Source: Erysipelotrichaceae bacterium
GTDB lineage: Bacteria > Bacillota_I > Bacilli_A > RFN20 > CAG-826
DNA: 16,703 nucleotides
Assembly: GCA_031271635.1 (NCBI GenBank)
Contig: JAISVG010000082.1
Span: 1-16,703 of the forward strand
Reading direction: 5' to 3'
Positions 8,900 through 14,166 of this stretch are shown here, piece after piece. The position numbers and the translations under genes were made by a program. The notes below the pieces were generated by a model. That model had not been told where the DNA came from and did no database searches. It worked only from the letters and a program-made list of their open reading frames with translations. Numbering within the stretch: the stretch's first letter is position 1; the number at the start of each line of letters is the position of its first letter.

Positions 8900-9688
8900 C
8901 TAATAAACCTCCACCATTTGATAATGAACAAAGTCATCATCAAGAGCCACATTAACTCTTATGCCAATAATCTGAGACAAGAAAGTGTTAATAGCTTCAA
9001 TTTCAAACTCAGATAAAGTCGTCTTAGCTTTAATAAATAAGTCCACATCGCTAAATTCATTTTGTGTTCCTTTAGTGTATGAACCAAACATTGATATCTT
9101 GATGATGCCGTGCTGCAACTCTAAGGTTTCTTTTACCGATAGGAGTTTTTTAATGACGCTTTCCATTGTTTCAACAGGATACACTGTATTTCTAACATAC
9201 GATTCATGATAAAAACTCATTAGTAAAGAAACGATGCTTTCATCATCAGCAGCTTCACTAATTAAATGTTCTAGTCCTTTCGTAAAGGATGGATAGAAGA
9301 TAAGTAGACTATACCCATTTTCAAGTAACCAGTGATTAAGAATGAGTTTTAGTATTAGATATGTATATTTACCATACTCAGATTTCCTATAAGCTTTCGC
9401 AAAAGAATCAAATAGCGACATAACACTCTTAGTACTTTTAATCATGTTAACCGCTTTTTGCGTTTCTAAAACATCCAAAACTACTTCAAGAACAGCGAAA
9501 ACACGCACGATTGATGCCATCGTTAAATCAGTTTTCAAGAACGACAAAAAGGCCTCGTGAATCGCATGAAACTCATCACGATACTCGTGATATTGTTCGT
9601 AAGTGAATTTATCTTCAATAAGATATCTAGCAATTTTCTTTGCCAGTTTCGGGTTTGATTTCCCTTCCAGTTTTTTGATTTCAATCAT
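8900..9688 (-). CDS. Degenerate Fic-like / nucleotidyltransferase fusion protein, first of pair
   Basis: 262 residues, started by AAAGGAG eight to nine bases before ATG. The C-terminal nucleotidyltransferase domain has the classic motif GSYTKGTQNEFSDVDLF (G202, S203, D214, D216). The position of the usual third catalytic Asp reads IRVNVA, with Asn instead, so activity may be weakened or lost. The N-terminal ~180 residues are helical. Residues 95-165 (YTYLILKLILNHWLLENGYSL, cut here, and onward) resemble the region behind the active site of Fic proteins, but no HPFxxGN loop is present. It is built like the next gene, with low identity by eye, suggesting an old duplication that now gives two partners. 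It is the first gene of the putative operon. Known minimal nucleotidyltransferases act in toxin-antitoxin (MNT/HEPN) and antibiotic-modifying systems; neither role is shown here. Confidence 0.8.
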   Translation of the reverse strand: MIEIKKLEGKSNPKLAKKIARYLIEDKFTYEQYHEYRDEFHAIHEAFLSFLKTDLTMASIVRVFAVLEVVLDVLETQKAVNMIKSTKSVMSLFDSFAKAYRKSEYGKYTYLILKLILNHWLLENGYSLLIFYPSFTKGLEHLISEAADDESIVSLLMSFYHESYVRNTVYPVETMESVIKKLLSVKETLELQHGIIKISMFGSYTKGTQNEFSDVDLFIKAKTTLSEFEIEAINTFLSQIIGIRVNVALDDDFVHYQMVEVY

Positions 9689-9691
9689 CTC

Positions 9692-9707
9692 GTTTTACTC
9701 CTTTCAT
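9692..9707 (-). repeat. 16-base repeat copy 1 (ATGAAAGGAGTAAAAC)
   Basis: This 16-mer includes the ribosome binding site of the first nucleotidyltransferase gene. An identical copy in the same orientation lies at 10926-10941, upstream of the sigma-factor gene. Confidence 0.6.
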
Positions 9708-9721
9708 TGTCACATCTTTCA

Positions 9722-9742
9722 TTATGACTTAATGTATTCCAT
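9722..9742 (-). CDS. Possible six-codon leader peptide (MEYIKS)
   Basis: On the minus strand GGAGG is followed, after eight bases, by ATG and six codons ending in TAA. The ribosome site is as strong as that of any gene in the window, yet the frame is tiny. It ends 33 nt before the first nucleotidyltransferase start. It could be a regulatory leader peptide or a remnant of a lost gene. Chance is quite possible. Confidence 0.25.
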   Translation of the reverse strand: MEYIKS

Positions 9743-9935
9743 TTAGTTAACCTCCAAATCCTTTTAAATGCGTGTGTTTGAACTTGATTCTTTGTTTTGA
9801 TACCAATCCCTCCTTTTGATTCTAATGAAGGAGTGGCGTGTCTTTCTATTCTCATAACATAGAGTTCCACAACCACCCTCACTTACTTAACACCACTTCA
9901 AAAAAGAAAAGATTAGAAATCTAAACAAATTCTTC

Positions 9936-10241
9936 ATGAGAAACGTTGTAATTGGATCAATTATCGCAGTAATAATTTTTATTTTATCAACTACTGGTCT
10001 GATTCTTATTGTCAAAATGAATAATATCGACAGCGGTCTAAAAATCACTTTGATTTCAATTACCGCAACCTTCATTCTTACAACTAGCAAGACCCTAATT
10101 GATAAAACAATTCAAATAGTATCTTATCTAGTTGTGCTATTAAGTGAAGAACAACGCGGCATTAATAAAAATCTTGGCATTGAAATTGATAAAGTTGAAT
10201 TTGAAGAAACTACCTCGAATGACACTACTCAAAATTCTTAA
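9936..10241 (+). CDS. Small membrane protein of unknown function
   Basis: 101 residues. Two hydrophobic helices are visible, about 4-26 (VVIGSIIAVIIFILSTTGLI) and 36-55, with a third weaker stretch near 59-70. A polar acidic tail rich in Glu, Asn and Thr (about 72-101) is probably cytoplasmic. No homologue is recognised. It has no clear Shine-Dalgarno site, which lowers confidence, but codon use resembles its neighbours. It is transcribed away from the toxin operon and its 3' end overlaps the 3' end of the convergent sigma-factor gene by 17 nt, so the two transcripts are antisense at their ends. By size and topology it could be a holin-like, immunity-type or anti-sigma-like membrane protein; none of these can be shown. 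Confidence 0.6.
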   Translation: MRNVVIGSIIAVIIFILSTTGLILIVKMNNIDSGLKITLISITATFILTTSKTLIDKTIQIVSYLVVLLSEEQRGINKNLGIEIDKVEFEETTSNDTTQNS

Positions 10242-10809
10242 AACACTCTTGAAGCAGTTTGCTAATTCTTTTGAATCTTTTTGAAACTGCGGCCTTAGAA
10301 ACGAAGAGGAGCGTCGCCGCTTCGGTGACACTTCTCATTTCGTTATTCTCTTGATCAATAAACTTTAATAAGAATTCATAATCATCTCTTGTTAATAAAG
10401 ATTTAATTATTTCGAACTGATAGACTGTATTTAAAGCGCCTTTTTGTTCTATAAAGTCATCTGCGATTCGATCAATCAACATGATGCCATTAGAATCAGT
10501 ACTTTCAAGAGAAACAGTGTTGCTATAAAGAGCATATGTCTTAATGAAGCTTCTTTTTACTGTGAGGAACGCTCTTTCGAAGTAGTAATAGATAACGGCG
10601 TCCGTTGCCGTATCATCAAATTGTTTGTTGCATACCACTTCAAATATTTTAAGATGACAGTCTTGGACAAACTCAGTTTTGTAATCATAACTACAGCCAA
10701 TTGTCTTAAAAACTGAGAGAATCTTGGTTTCAAGATGCTGTGTCAATTTCTTAAATAAGTTACTATTTGTTGTCTCGTTTTGATATTCGAAATATAATTC
10801 TTTTAACAT
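10225..10809 (-). CDS. Sigma-70-family (ECF-like) RNA polymerase sigma factor
   Basis: 194 residues, close to the usual ECF sigma length. The N-terminal part (about 17-95) is helical with aromatic and basic residues as in region 2 (promoter -10 binding and core binding). The C-terminal part (about 132-190) begins LLTRDDYEFLLKF and contains the helix-turn-helix SVTEAATLLFVSKAAVSKRF (160-179), as in region 4, which reads the -35 element. AAAGGAGA lies about seven bases before ATG. It would direct RNA polymerase to a special promoter set. No anti-sigma factor is adjacent in the same transcript, though the small membrane protein converging on it is a candidate partner by position only. Divergent region 2 means a plain helix-turn-helix regulator is an alternative. 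Confidence 0.72.
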   Translation of the reverse strand: MLKELYFEYQNETTNSNLFKKLTQHLETKILSVFKTIGCSYDYKTEFVQDCHLKIFEVVCNKQFDDTATDAVIYYYFERAFLTVKRSFIKTYALYSNTVSLESTDSNGIMLIDRIADDFIEQKGALNTVYQFEIIKSLLTRDDYEFLLKFIDQENNEMRSVTEAATLLFVSKAAVSKRFKRISKLLQECFKNFE

Positions 10810-10836
10810 TTAATATTCTCCTTTGTTTTTTGTTGA

Positions 10837-10864
10837 ATTAATTCTTCAAAAGAGAATCAGTCAA
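10837..10864 (-). promoter_or_regulatory. Weak candidate promoter, proximal, for the sigma-factor gene
   Basis: TTGACT (10864-10859), 16-base spacer, ATTAAT (10842-10837) on the minus strand. The -35 is good and the -10 is mediocre. Transcription would begin about 20 nt before the ATG at 10809. Confidence 0.3.
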
Positions 10865-10925
10865 AAAGAATCATTTTATGAAAAAGGAGGAATGTTCTTC
10901 TTACAACTCGAAAAACAGCCAAAGA

Positions 10926-10941
10926 GTTTTACTCCTTTCAT
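10926..10941 (-). repeat. 16-base repeat copy 2 (ATGAAAGGAGTAAAAC)
   Basis: Identical to 9692-9707, which is the ribosome site of the first nucleotidyltransferase gene. Here it precedes a TTG-started frame of 21 codons (10922-10857, starting MAVFRVVRR) with an eight-base spacing, a possible leader peptide ahead of the sigma gene. Confidence 0.5.
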
Positions 10942-10965
10942 ATTGGGCACAAATATCGATACTAT

Positions 10966-10997
10966 AATTTGCCCCACTATTTTATGGTGCGCAAATT
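10966..10997. repeat. Imperfect palindrome, possible operator
   Basis: AATTTGC (10966-10972) and GCAAATT (10991-10997) form a perfect 7-bp outer inverted repeat. CAC/GTG (10975-10977, 10987-10989) continues it after a small internal mismatch. It covers the -10 and most of the spacer of the minus-strand promoter at 11007-10979, the usual place for a repressor site. Confidence 0.5.
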
Positions 10998-11007
10998 ACA
11001 GTTTCAA
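10979..11007 (-). promoter_or_regulatory. Candidate sigma-70-type promoter for the sigma-factor gene
   Basis: TTGAAA (11007-11002), exactly 17 bases, TAAAAT (10984-10979) on the minus strand; each hexamer has five of six consensus bases. Transcription toward the sigma-factor gene would start near 10972 and give a leader of about 160 nt. Confidence 0.55.
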
Positions 11008-11099
11008 AAAAAGAATGCTCAGCTATAATTCATTAAAATGCCACTCATATCTATAGTTATTATTACATAAAACTGCGCGTTCTTTTCAACTAATAAAGA

Positions 11100-11130
11100 G
11101 ATTTTATCGCCGCTAGTTCGCGCTAAAATC
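11100..11130. repeat. Hairpin with GC-rich upper stem
   Basis: GATTTTA (11100-11106) pairs with TAAAATC (11124-11130). After one mismatch, CGC/GCG adds three pairs, leaving a nine-base loop. No T-run follows on either strand, so it is not a terminator. Function unknown. Confidence 0.35.
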
Positions 11131-11256
11131 GATTTCAAGCAAAGATACCCTATATGTAAACGTGTAGTTCTTAATAGTTTACTAAGCTGATAGCTACCAA
11201 AAACCTTCACTATAGCCGTTTTCAATACGTGTTTGCTATCAAAAATGCAGTTTTTT

Positions 11257-11265
11257 TGGTAAAAT
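11257..11265 (+). promoter_or_regulatory. Extended -10 promoter of the HAD-ispD-pgi operon
   Basis: TGGTAAAAT fits an extended -10 (TGn then TAAAAT); no good -35 is seen 16-18 bases upstream. Transcription would start around 11271-11273, giving a leader of only about ten bases that carries the GGAG ribosome site before the ATG at 11283, or a leaderless start at 11271. Confidence 0.4.
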
Positions 11266-11282
11266 AAGTAATGGAGAAACAA

Positions 11283-12119
11283 ATGACAAAAAAGAAAAAT
11301 AATATCATGGCCATAATGTATGACTTTGATAATACTCTTTGTATTGGTGATATGCAAAACTATGGTTTTATTCCCGCGGTTGGAATGCAACCCCAGGAAT
11401 TCTGGCATAAAACCGGTGAAATCGCTAAAAAGGAGAAATCTGAAAAAATCCTAACCTTTCTTTACGCGATGGTAATGATGTCCCGCGAAAAGAAAATCCC
11501 TCTTACAAGAGAGTATCTTAAAAATCAGGGACGAGACATTAAATACTTCCCTGGGGTCCTTAGTTGGTTTGACCGCATTAATGCCTATGGAAAATCAAAG
11601 GGAATTAAAGTCGAGCATTATCTTGTCACCAGTGGCAATAAGGAAATTGTTGAAGGCTGCGTCATTGCGCCTCATTTTAAACAAATCTTTGGTTCTGAAT
11701 ACATCTATGATAAGGATACTAAAGAGGCCATTTGGGTCAAAAACATGATTAACTATACTCAAAAAACCCAATACTTCTTCCGTATTTCACGTGGAGTAAC
11801 TGATATTACCAATGATGATGATGTTAATAAACGCGTTGAAGAAAAGAATAAACGCATTCCATATCGCAACTTTGTTTATATTGGTGATGGAATGACTGAC
11901 GTTGCTTGTATGGTTCTTGTAAAAGAAAAAGGTGGCAAATCCATCGCAGTTTATCCTGAAGGCAAGAAAGAAAAGATTCAATATCTAATTGATGAAGAAC
12001 GAGTTAATCTTTCATGTCGTGCTGATTATCGTCATAATTCCCCAATTGATCGCACAATTAGACTTCTCATTGATAACCTTGAAATTATCAACAAAATCAA
12101 AGAAGAAGAAGAAAAGTAA
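11283..12119 (+). CDS. HAD-superfamily phosphatase
   Basis: 278 residues from the ATG at 11283, chosen because GGAG precedes it by six bases; an in-frame ATG at 11271 has no ribosome site. HAD motifs are complete: motif I YDFDNTL with D14 (nucleophile) and D16; motif II VTSGN with S117; a conserved Lys at about 161 in TQKTQYFFRIS; motif IV GDGMTD (201-206). A helical cap lies between motifs I and II (about 20-90). It should hydrolyse a phosphate monoester in the cytoplasm; the substrate cannot be read. The stop overlaps the next start by one base (TAATG), so it is translationally coupled to the cytidylyltransferase. That suggests a sugar- or polyol-phosphate-related role, but this is inference. 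Confidence 0.88.
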   Translation: MTKKKNNIMAIMYDFDNTLCIGDMQNYGFIPAVGMQPQEFWHKTGEIAKKEKSEKILTFLYAMVMMSREKKIPLTREYLKNQGRDIKYFPGVLSWFDRINAYGKSKGIKVEHYLVTSGNKEIVEGCVIAPHFKQIFGSEYIYDKDTKEAIWVKNMINYTQKTQYFFRISRGVTDITNDDDVNKRVEEKNKRIPYRNFVYIGDGMTDVACMVLVKEKGGKSIAVYPEGKKEKIQYLIDEERVNLSCRADYRHNSPIDRTIRLLIDNLEIINKIKEEEEK

Positions 12120-12835
12120 TGATCAAGGCTTTTAACCTCGTTTTTTTAGCAAATGGTCAAGGTACTAGATTTAATGACACCATCAAAAAACAGTTTTTTG
12201 TTGTTGATGGTCTTCCTTTATTCGCGTACTCATTAAGTATTTTCTTCAAGCATCAATCCCTCAAAAATGTCATTTTTGTCGCTGATTTTGCATCTTTAAA
12301 TGACATATCGCCAGTAATAAAAACCATTAATCACCGTAATGTTCCAGTCCATTTTGTAGAAGGCGGTAATTCAAGACAAGAGAGTTCTTTTCAAGGATTA
12401 AGCGCCATTAAAAATCTAAGTGAACCGGCAATTCCAATTTTAATTCATGATGCTGTTCGTCCGTTAATTACCAGTCAAGATATCGATAACTTACTAATGA
12501 ATCTTGAAACTAATGATGGAGTAAGTCTTGGAGTACCATGCACGAGTTCCATTGCAATCACCAATAATCAAACTGAAATCATAAAGATCCCTGACCGTAA
12601 TGAATACTTTCATCTTATCACGCCACAGGGTTTTAACTTTGAATCAATCTTTAAAGCACACATAAAAGCAAGAGCCGATCAAGTTTTTAATGCTCCGGAT
12701 GATACTTTTCTTTTAGTGCGACTAAAAAAGAGAGTAAAATTAATTGTTGCTACTACTCCGGATTTAAAAGTAACAACAAAACATGATCTAGAGATCTTTA
12801 AAGCATTAAGAAAGGAAGGGAACCACCATGATTAG
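12119..12835 (+). CDS. ispD: IspD/TarI-family cytidylyltransferase
   Basis: 238 residues, the usual family length. The enzyme couples CTP to a polyol phosphate: methylerythritol 4-phosphate in the MEP isoprenoid pathway (IspD) or ribitol 5-phosphate for teichoic acid (TarI). Visible motifs: nucleotide loop LANGQGTRF (10-18, R17), KKQF (23-26) for the family's PKQF, GGNSRQES (82-89), HDAVRP (110-115), TPQGF (168-172), APDDT (192-196) and VTTKHDL (218-224). Several residues depart from the standard IspD signatures: AAG becomes LANG, PKQF becomes KKQF, and QTPQ becomes ITPQ. The specificity is therefore open and the symbol is tentative. No tarJ-like dehydrogenase or other MEP genes are in the window. 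It overlaps the HAD gene by 1 nt and pgi by 8 nt; start translation probably depends on coupling, since the ribosome site is weak. Confidence 0.8.
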   Translation: MIKAFNLVFLANGQGTRFNDTIKKQFFVVDGLPLFAYSLSIFFKHQSLKNVIFVADFASLNDISPVIKTINHRNVPVHFVEGGNSRQESSFQGLSAIKNLSEPAIPILIHDAVRPLITSQDIDNLLMNLETNDGVSLGVPCTSSIAITNNQTEIIKIPDRNEYFHLITPQGFNFESIFKAHIKARADQVFNAPDDTFLLVRLKKRVKLIVATTPDLKVTTKHDLEIFKALRKEGNHHD

Positions 12836-14102
12836 AATTAATCTTGATTACTTAAAAGAACAACCACAATTCGACACTTACCAAGAACGAATTAAGAAAA
12901 TTCATCAAGGAATGAATGATTTATCACTGCCAGGTAATGATTTTTTAGGCTGGGCAACGCTACCATTAAATCTTGACCATAATGAAATTGAGCAGATTAA
13001 AAAGACTGCTCAAGAGATTAGGAGTCGTGTTGATATTTTAGTTGTTGTTGGAATTGGTGGCTCATATCTTGGAGCGCGCGCGGTAATTGAAGCATTAAAT
13101 GGTCTAAGACCACTGGCAAAAAAACCCGAAATCATCTTTTTAGGTCAAACGTTTTCGAGCACCTACACCGCTCAAGTTCTTAGTTATCTTCAAGGAAAAA
13201 AGTTTGCTATCAACGTAATTTCTAAAAGTGGAACGACAACTGAAACTTCAATTGCCTTCCGTCTGGTTCGTAACTTACTAATTTCACAAGTCGGAAAAGA
13301 TGCCGCAAGAAATCTCATTGTGGCTACTACTGATAAAAATAAGGGAGTTTTAAGAAACCTGTCACTAAAAGAAGGCTATCAAATGTTCGTTCTTCCTGAG
13401 AACATTGGGGGCCGCTACAGCGTCTTTACTCCCGTTGGTCTTCTCCCAATCGCCGTTGCAGGAATCAACATTGATGATTTACTAGCTGGAGCTTTAAATG
13501 GGTATCAAAGATATAATAATGCTGATCTTGAAAGTGCCGCGAACCGGTATGCAATTACAAGAAACGCTCTTTATCAAGCGAACAAGAAGGTTGAATTATT
13601 TGTGACATATGAGCCACAACTTCACGAACTACAAGAATGGTTCAAGCAATTATTTGGCGAATCCGAAGGCAAAGAGCATCAAGGTATTTTTCCAACTGCA
13701 GCCACGTTCTCAACTGATCTTCACTCTTTAGGACAGTTTATTCAAGAAGGAAGCCCTCTCCTCTTTGAAACGATTCTTAATATTAAGCAGCCAGTTTTAA
13801 ATCTCAGTATCCCTCATGATGATGATAATCTTGATGAATTAAATTATCTTGCTGGTAAAACTCTTAATGAGGTTAATGAAAAAGCTATGATGGGTACTCT
13901 TGAGGCTCATTCTCATACTGGTAGAGTTAATAACATTATTCTAGAAATACCAGATTTAACTACTAAGACTCTTGGGGAGTTACTTTACTTTTTCATGTAT
14001 GCCTGTGCCGTCTCATCTTACTTATTAGAAGTGAATCCTTTTGATCAACCAGGAGTTGAAGTTTATAAGAAAAACATGTTTAAGCTTCTTGGTAAAAAAT
14101 AA
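12828..14102 (+). CDS. pgi: Glucose-6-phosphate isomerase
   Basis: 424 residues, slightly short for the 440-450-residue Firmicutes type but intact. It interconverts glucose 6-phosphate and fructose 6-phosphate in glycolysis, in the cytoplasm. Signatures: VGIGGSYLGARA (74-85), phosphate-binding SKSGTTTETS (132-141), the first PGI signature ENIGGRYSVFTPVG (191-204), GESEGKEH (277-284) with the expected catalytic Glu, DLHSLGQF (297-304) with the conserved His, and the second PGI signature with FDQPGVEVYK (405-414). GGAAGGG lies before the ATG, which sits inside the last codons of the preceding gene. It is last in the three-gene operon and is followed by a terminator. Confidence 0.98.
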   Translation: MIRINLDYLKEQPQFDTYQERIKKIHQGMNDLSLPGNDFLGWATLPLNLDHNEIEQIKKTAQEIRSRVDILVVVGIGGSYLGARAVIEALNGLRPLAKKPEIIFLGQTFSSTYTAQVLSYLQGKKFAINVISKSGTTTETSIAFRLVRNLLISQVGKDAARNLIVATTDKNKGVLRNLSLKEGYQMFVLPENIGGRYSVFTPVGLLPIAVAGINIDDLLAGALNGYQRYNNADLESAANRYAITRNALYQANKKVELFVTYEPQLHELQEWFKQLFGESEGKEHQGIFPTAATFSTDLHSLGQFIQEGSPLLFETILNIKQPVLNLSIPHDDDNLDELNYLAGKTLNEVNEKAMMGTLEAHSHTGRVNNIILEIPDLTTKTLGELLYFFMYACAVSSYLLEVNPFDQPGVEVYKKNMFKLLGKK

Positions 14103-14118
14103 GTATTTCATCACTAAA

Positions 14119-14147
14119 AAAAGGTCACTTCATTATGGTGACCTTTT
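14119..14147. terminator. Bidirectional rho-independent terminator between pgi and the M6 protease
   Basis: AAAAGGTCAC (14119-14128) and GTGACCTTTT (14138-14147) form a perfect 10-bp stem with a nine-base loop. A T-rich tail follows on the plus strand (TTTTGTTTTG), and a run of seven Ts follows on the minus strand. It lies 17 nt after the pgi stop and 20 nt after the stop of the convergent gene, so it can end both transcripts. Confidence 0.9.
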
Positions 14148-14166
14148 GTTTTGCTTTAAAAGATAA

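Larger units (their letters stand above)
9689..9935 (-). other. 247-nt leader/intergenic region before the toxin operon
   Basis: No confident gene. On the minus strand it holds three Shine-Dalgarno-like stretches (AAAGGAGGG, GGAGG at 9755-9751, and AAAGGAG before the 9688 start) and a perfect-looking mini-ORF. All three minus frames stay open for roughly 60-100 bases, and a 65-codon frame from a GTG at 9882 ends by ATGA overlap with the first operon gene, but it has no ribosome site and an unconvincing composition. I found no good -35/-10 pair on either strand. It may be a transcribed leader RNA. Confidence 0.4.
10810..11282. other. 473-nt divergent intergenic region between sigma factor and HAD operon
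   Basis: No confident gene. It contains two candidate minus-strand promoters toward the sigma gene, a 32-nt imperfect palindrome, a GC-topped hairpin, interleaved inverted repeats and an extended -10 toward the HAD gene. Two open frames cross it, but neither has a usable ribosome site. Confidence 0.6.

Noticed and set aside
8899..8952. Longer start for the second nucleotidyltransferase (18 extra codons)
   Set aside because: It would overlap the upstream gene by 53 nt and lacks a ribosome site; the ATG at 8898 has GGAGG at the right spacing.
9685..9882. Minus-strand frame of 65 codons overlapping the first operon gene by ATGA
   Set aside because: GTG start without a ribosome site, basic low-information composition, and equally open neighbouring frames. 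More likely leader sequence than a gene.
10961..11029. Plus-strand TATAAT boxes at 10963-10968 and 11024-11029 as promoters of the HAD operon
   Set aside because: Neither has a -35 of acceptable quality at 16-18 bases, and both lie more than 240 nt from the gene.
10823..11056. Plus-strand frame of 77 codons in the intergenic region
   Set aside because: No suitable ribosome site for the first ATG. The internal ATG after AAGGAGG is too close to it, the composition is unconvincing, and the frame runs across the better-supported minus-strand promoter and palindrome.
11019..11408. Minus-strand frame of 129 codons between the sigma factor and HAD genes
   Set aside because: Its first half overlaps the HAD gene start. 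The remaining ~80 codons look fairly protein-like (ISLLVEKNAQFYVIITID) but no ATG or ribosome site lies outside the overlap, and the only start (TTG at 11225) is unsupported. Not recognised as any family.
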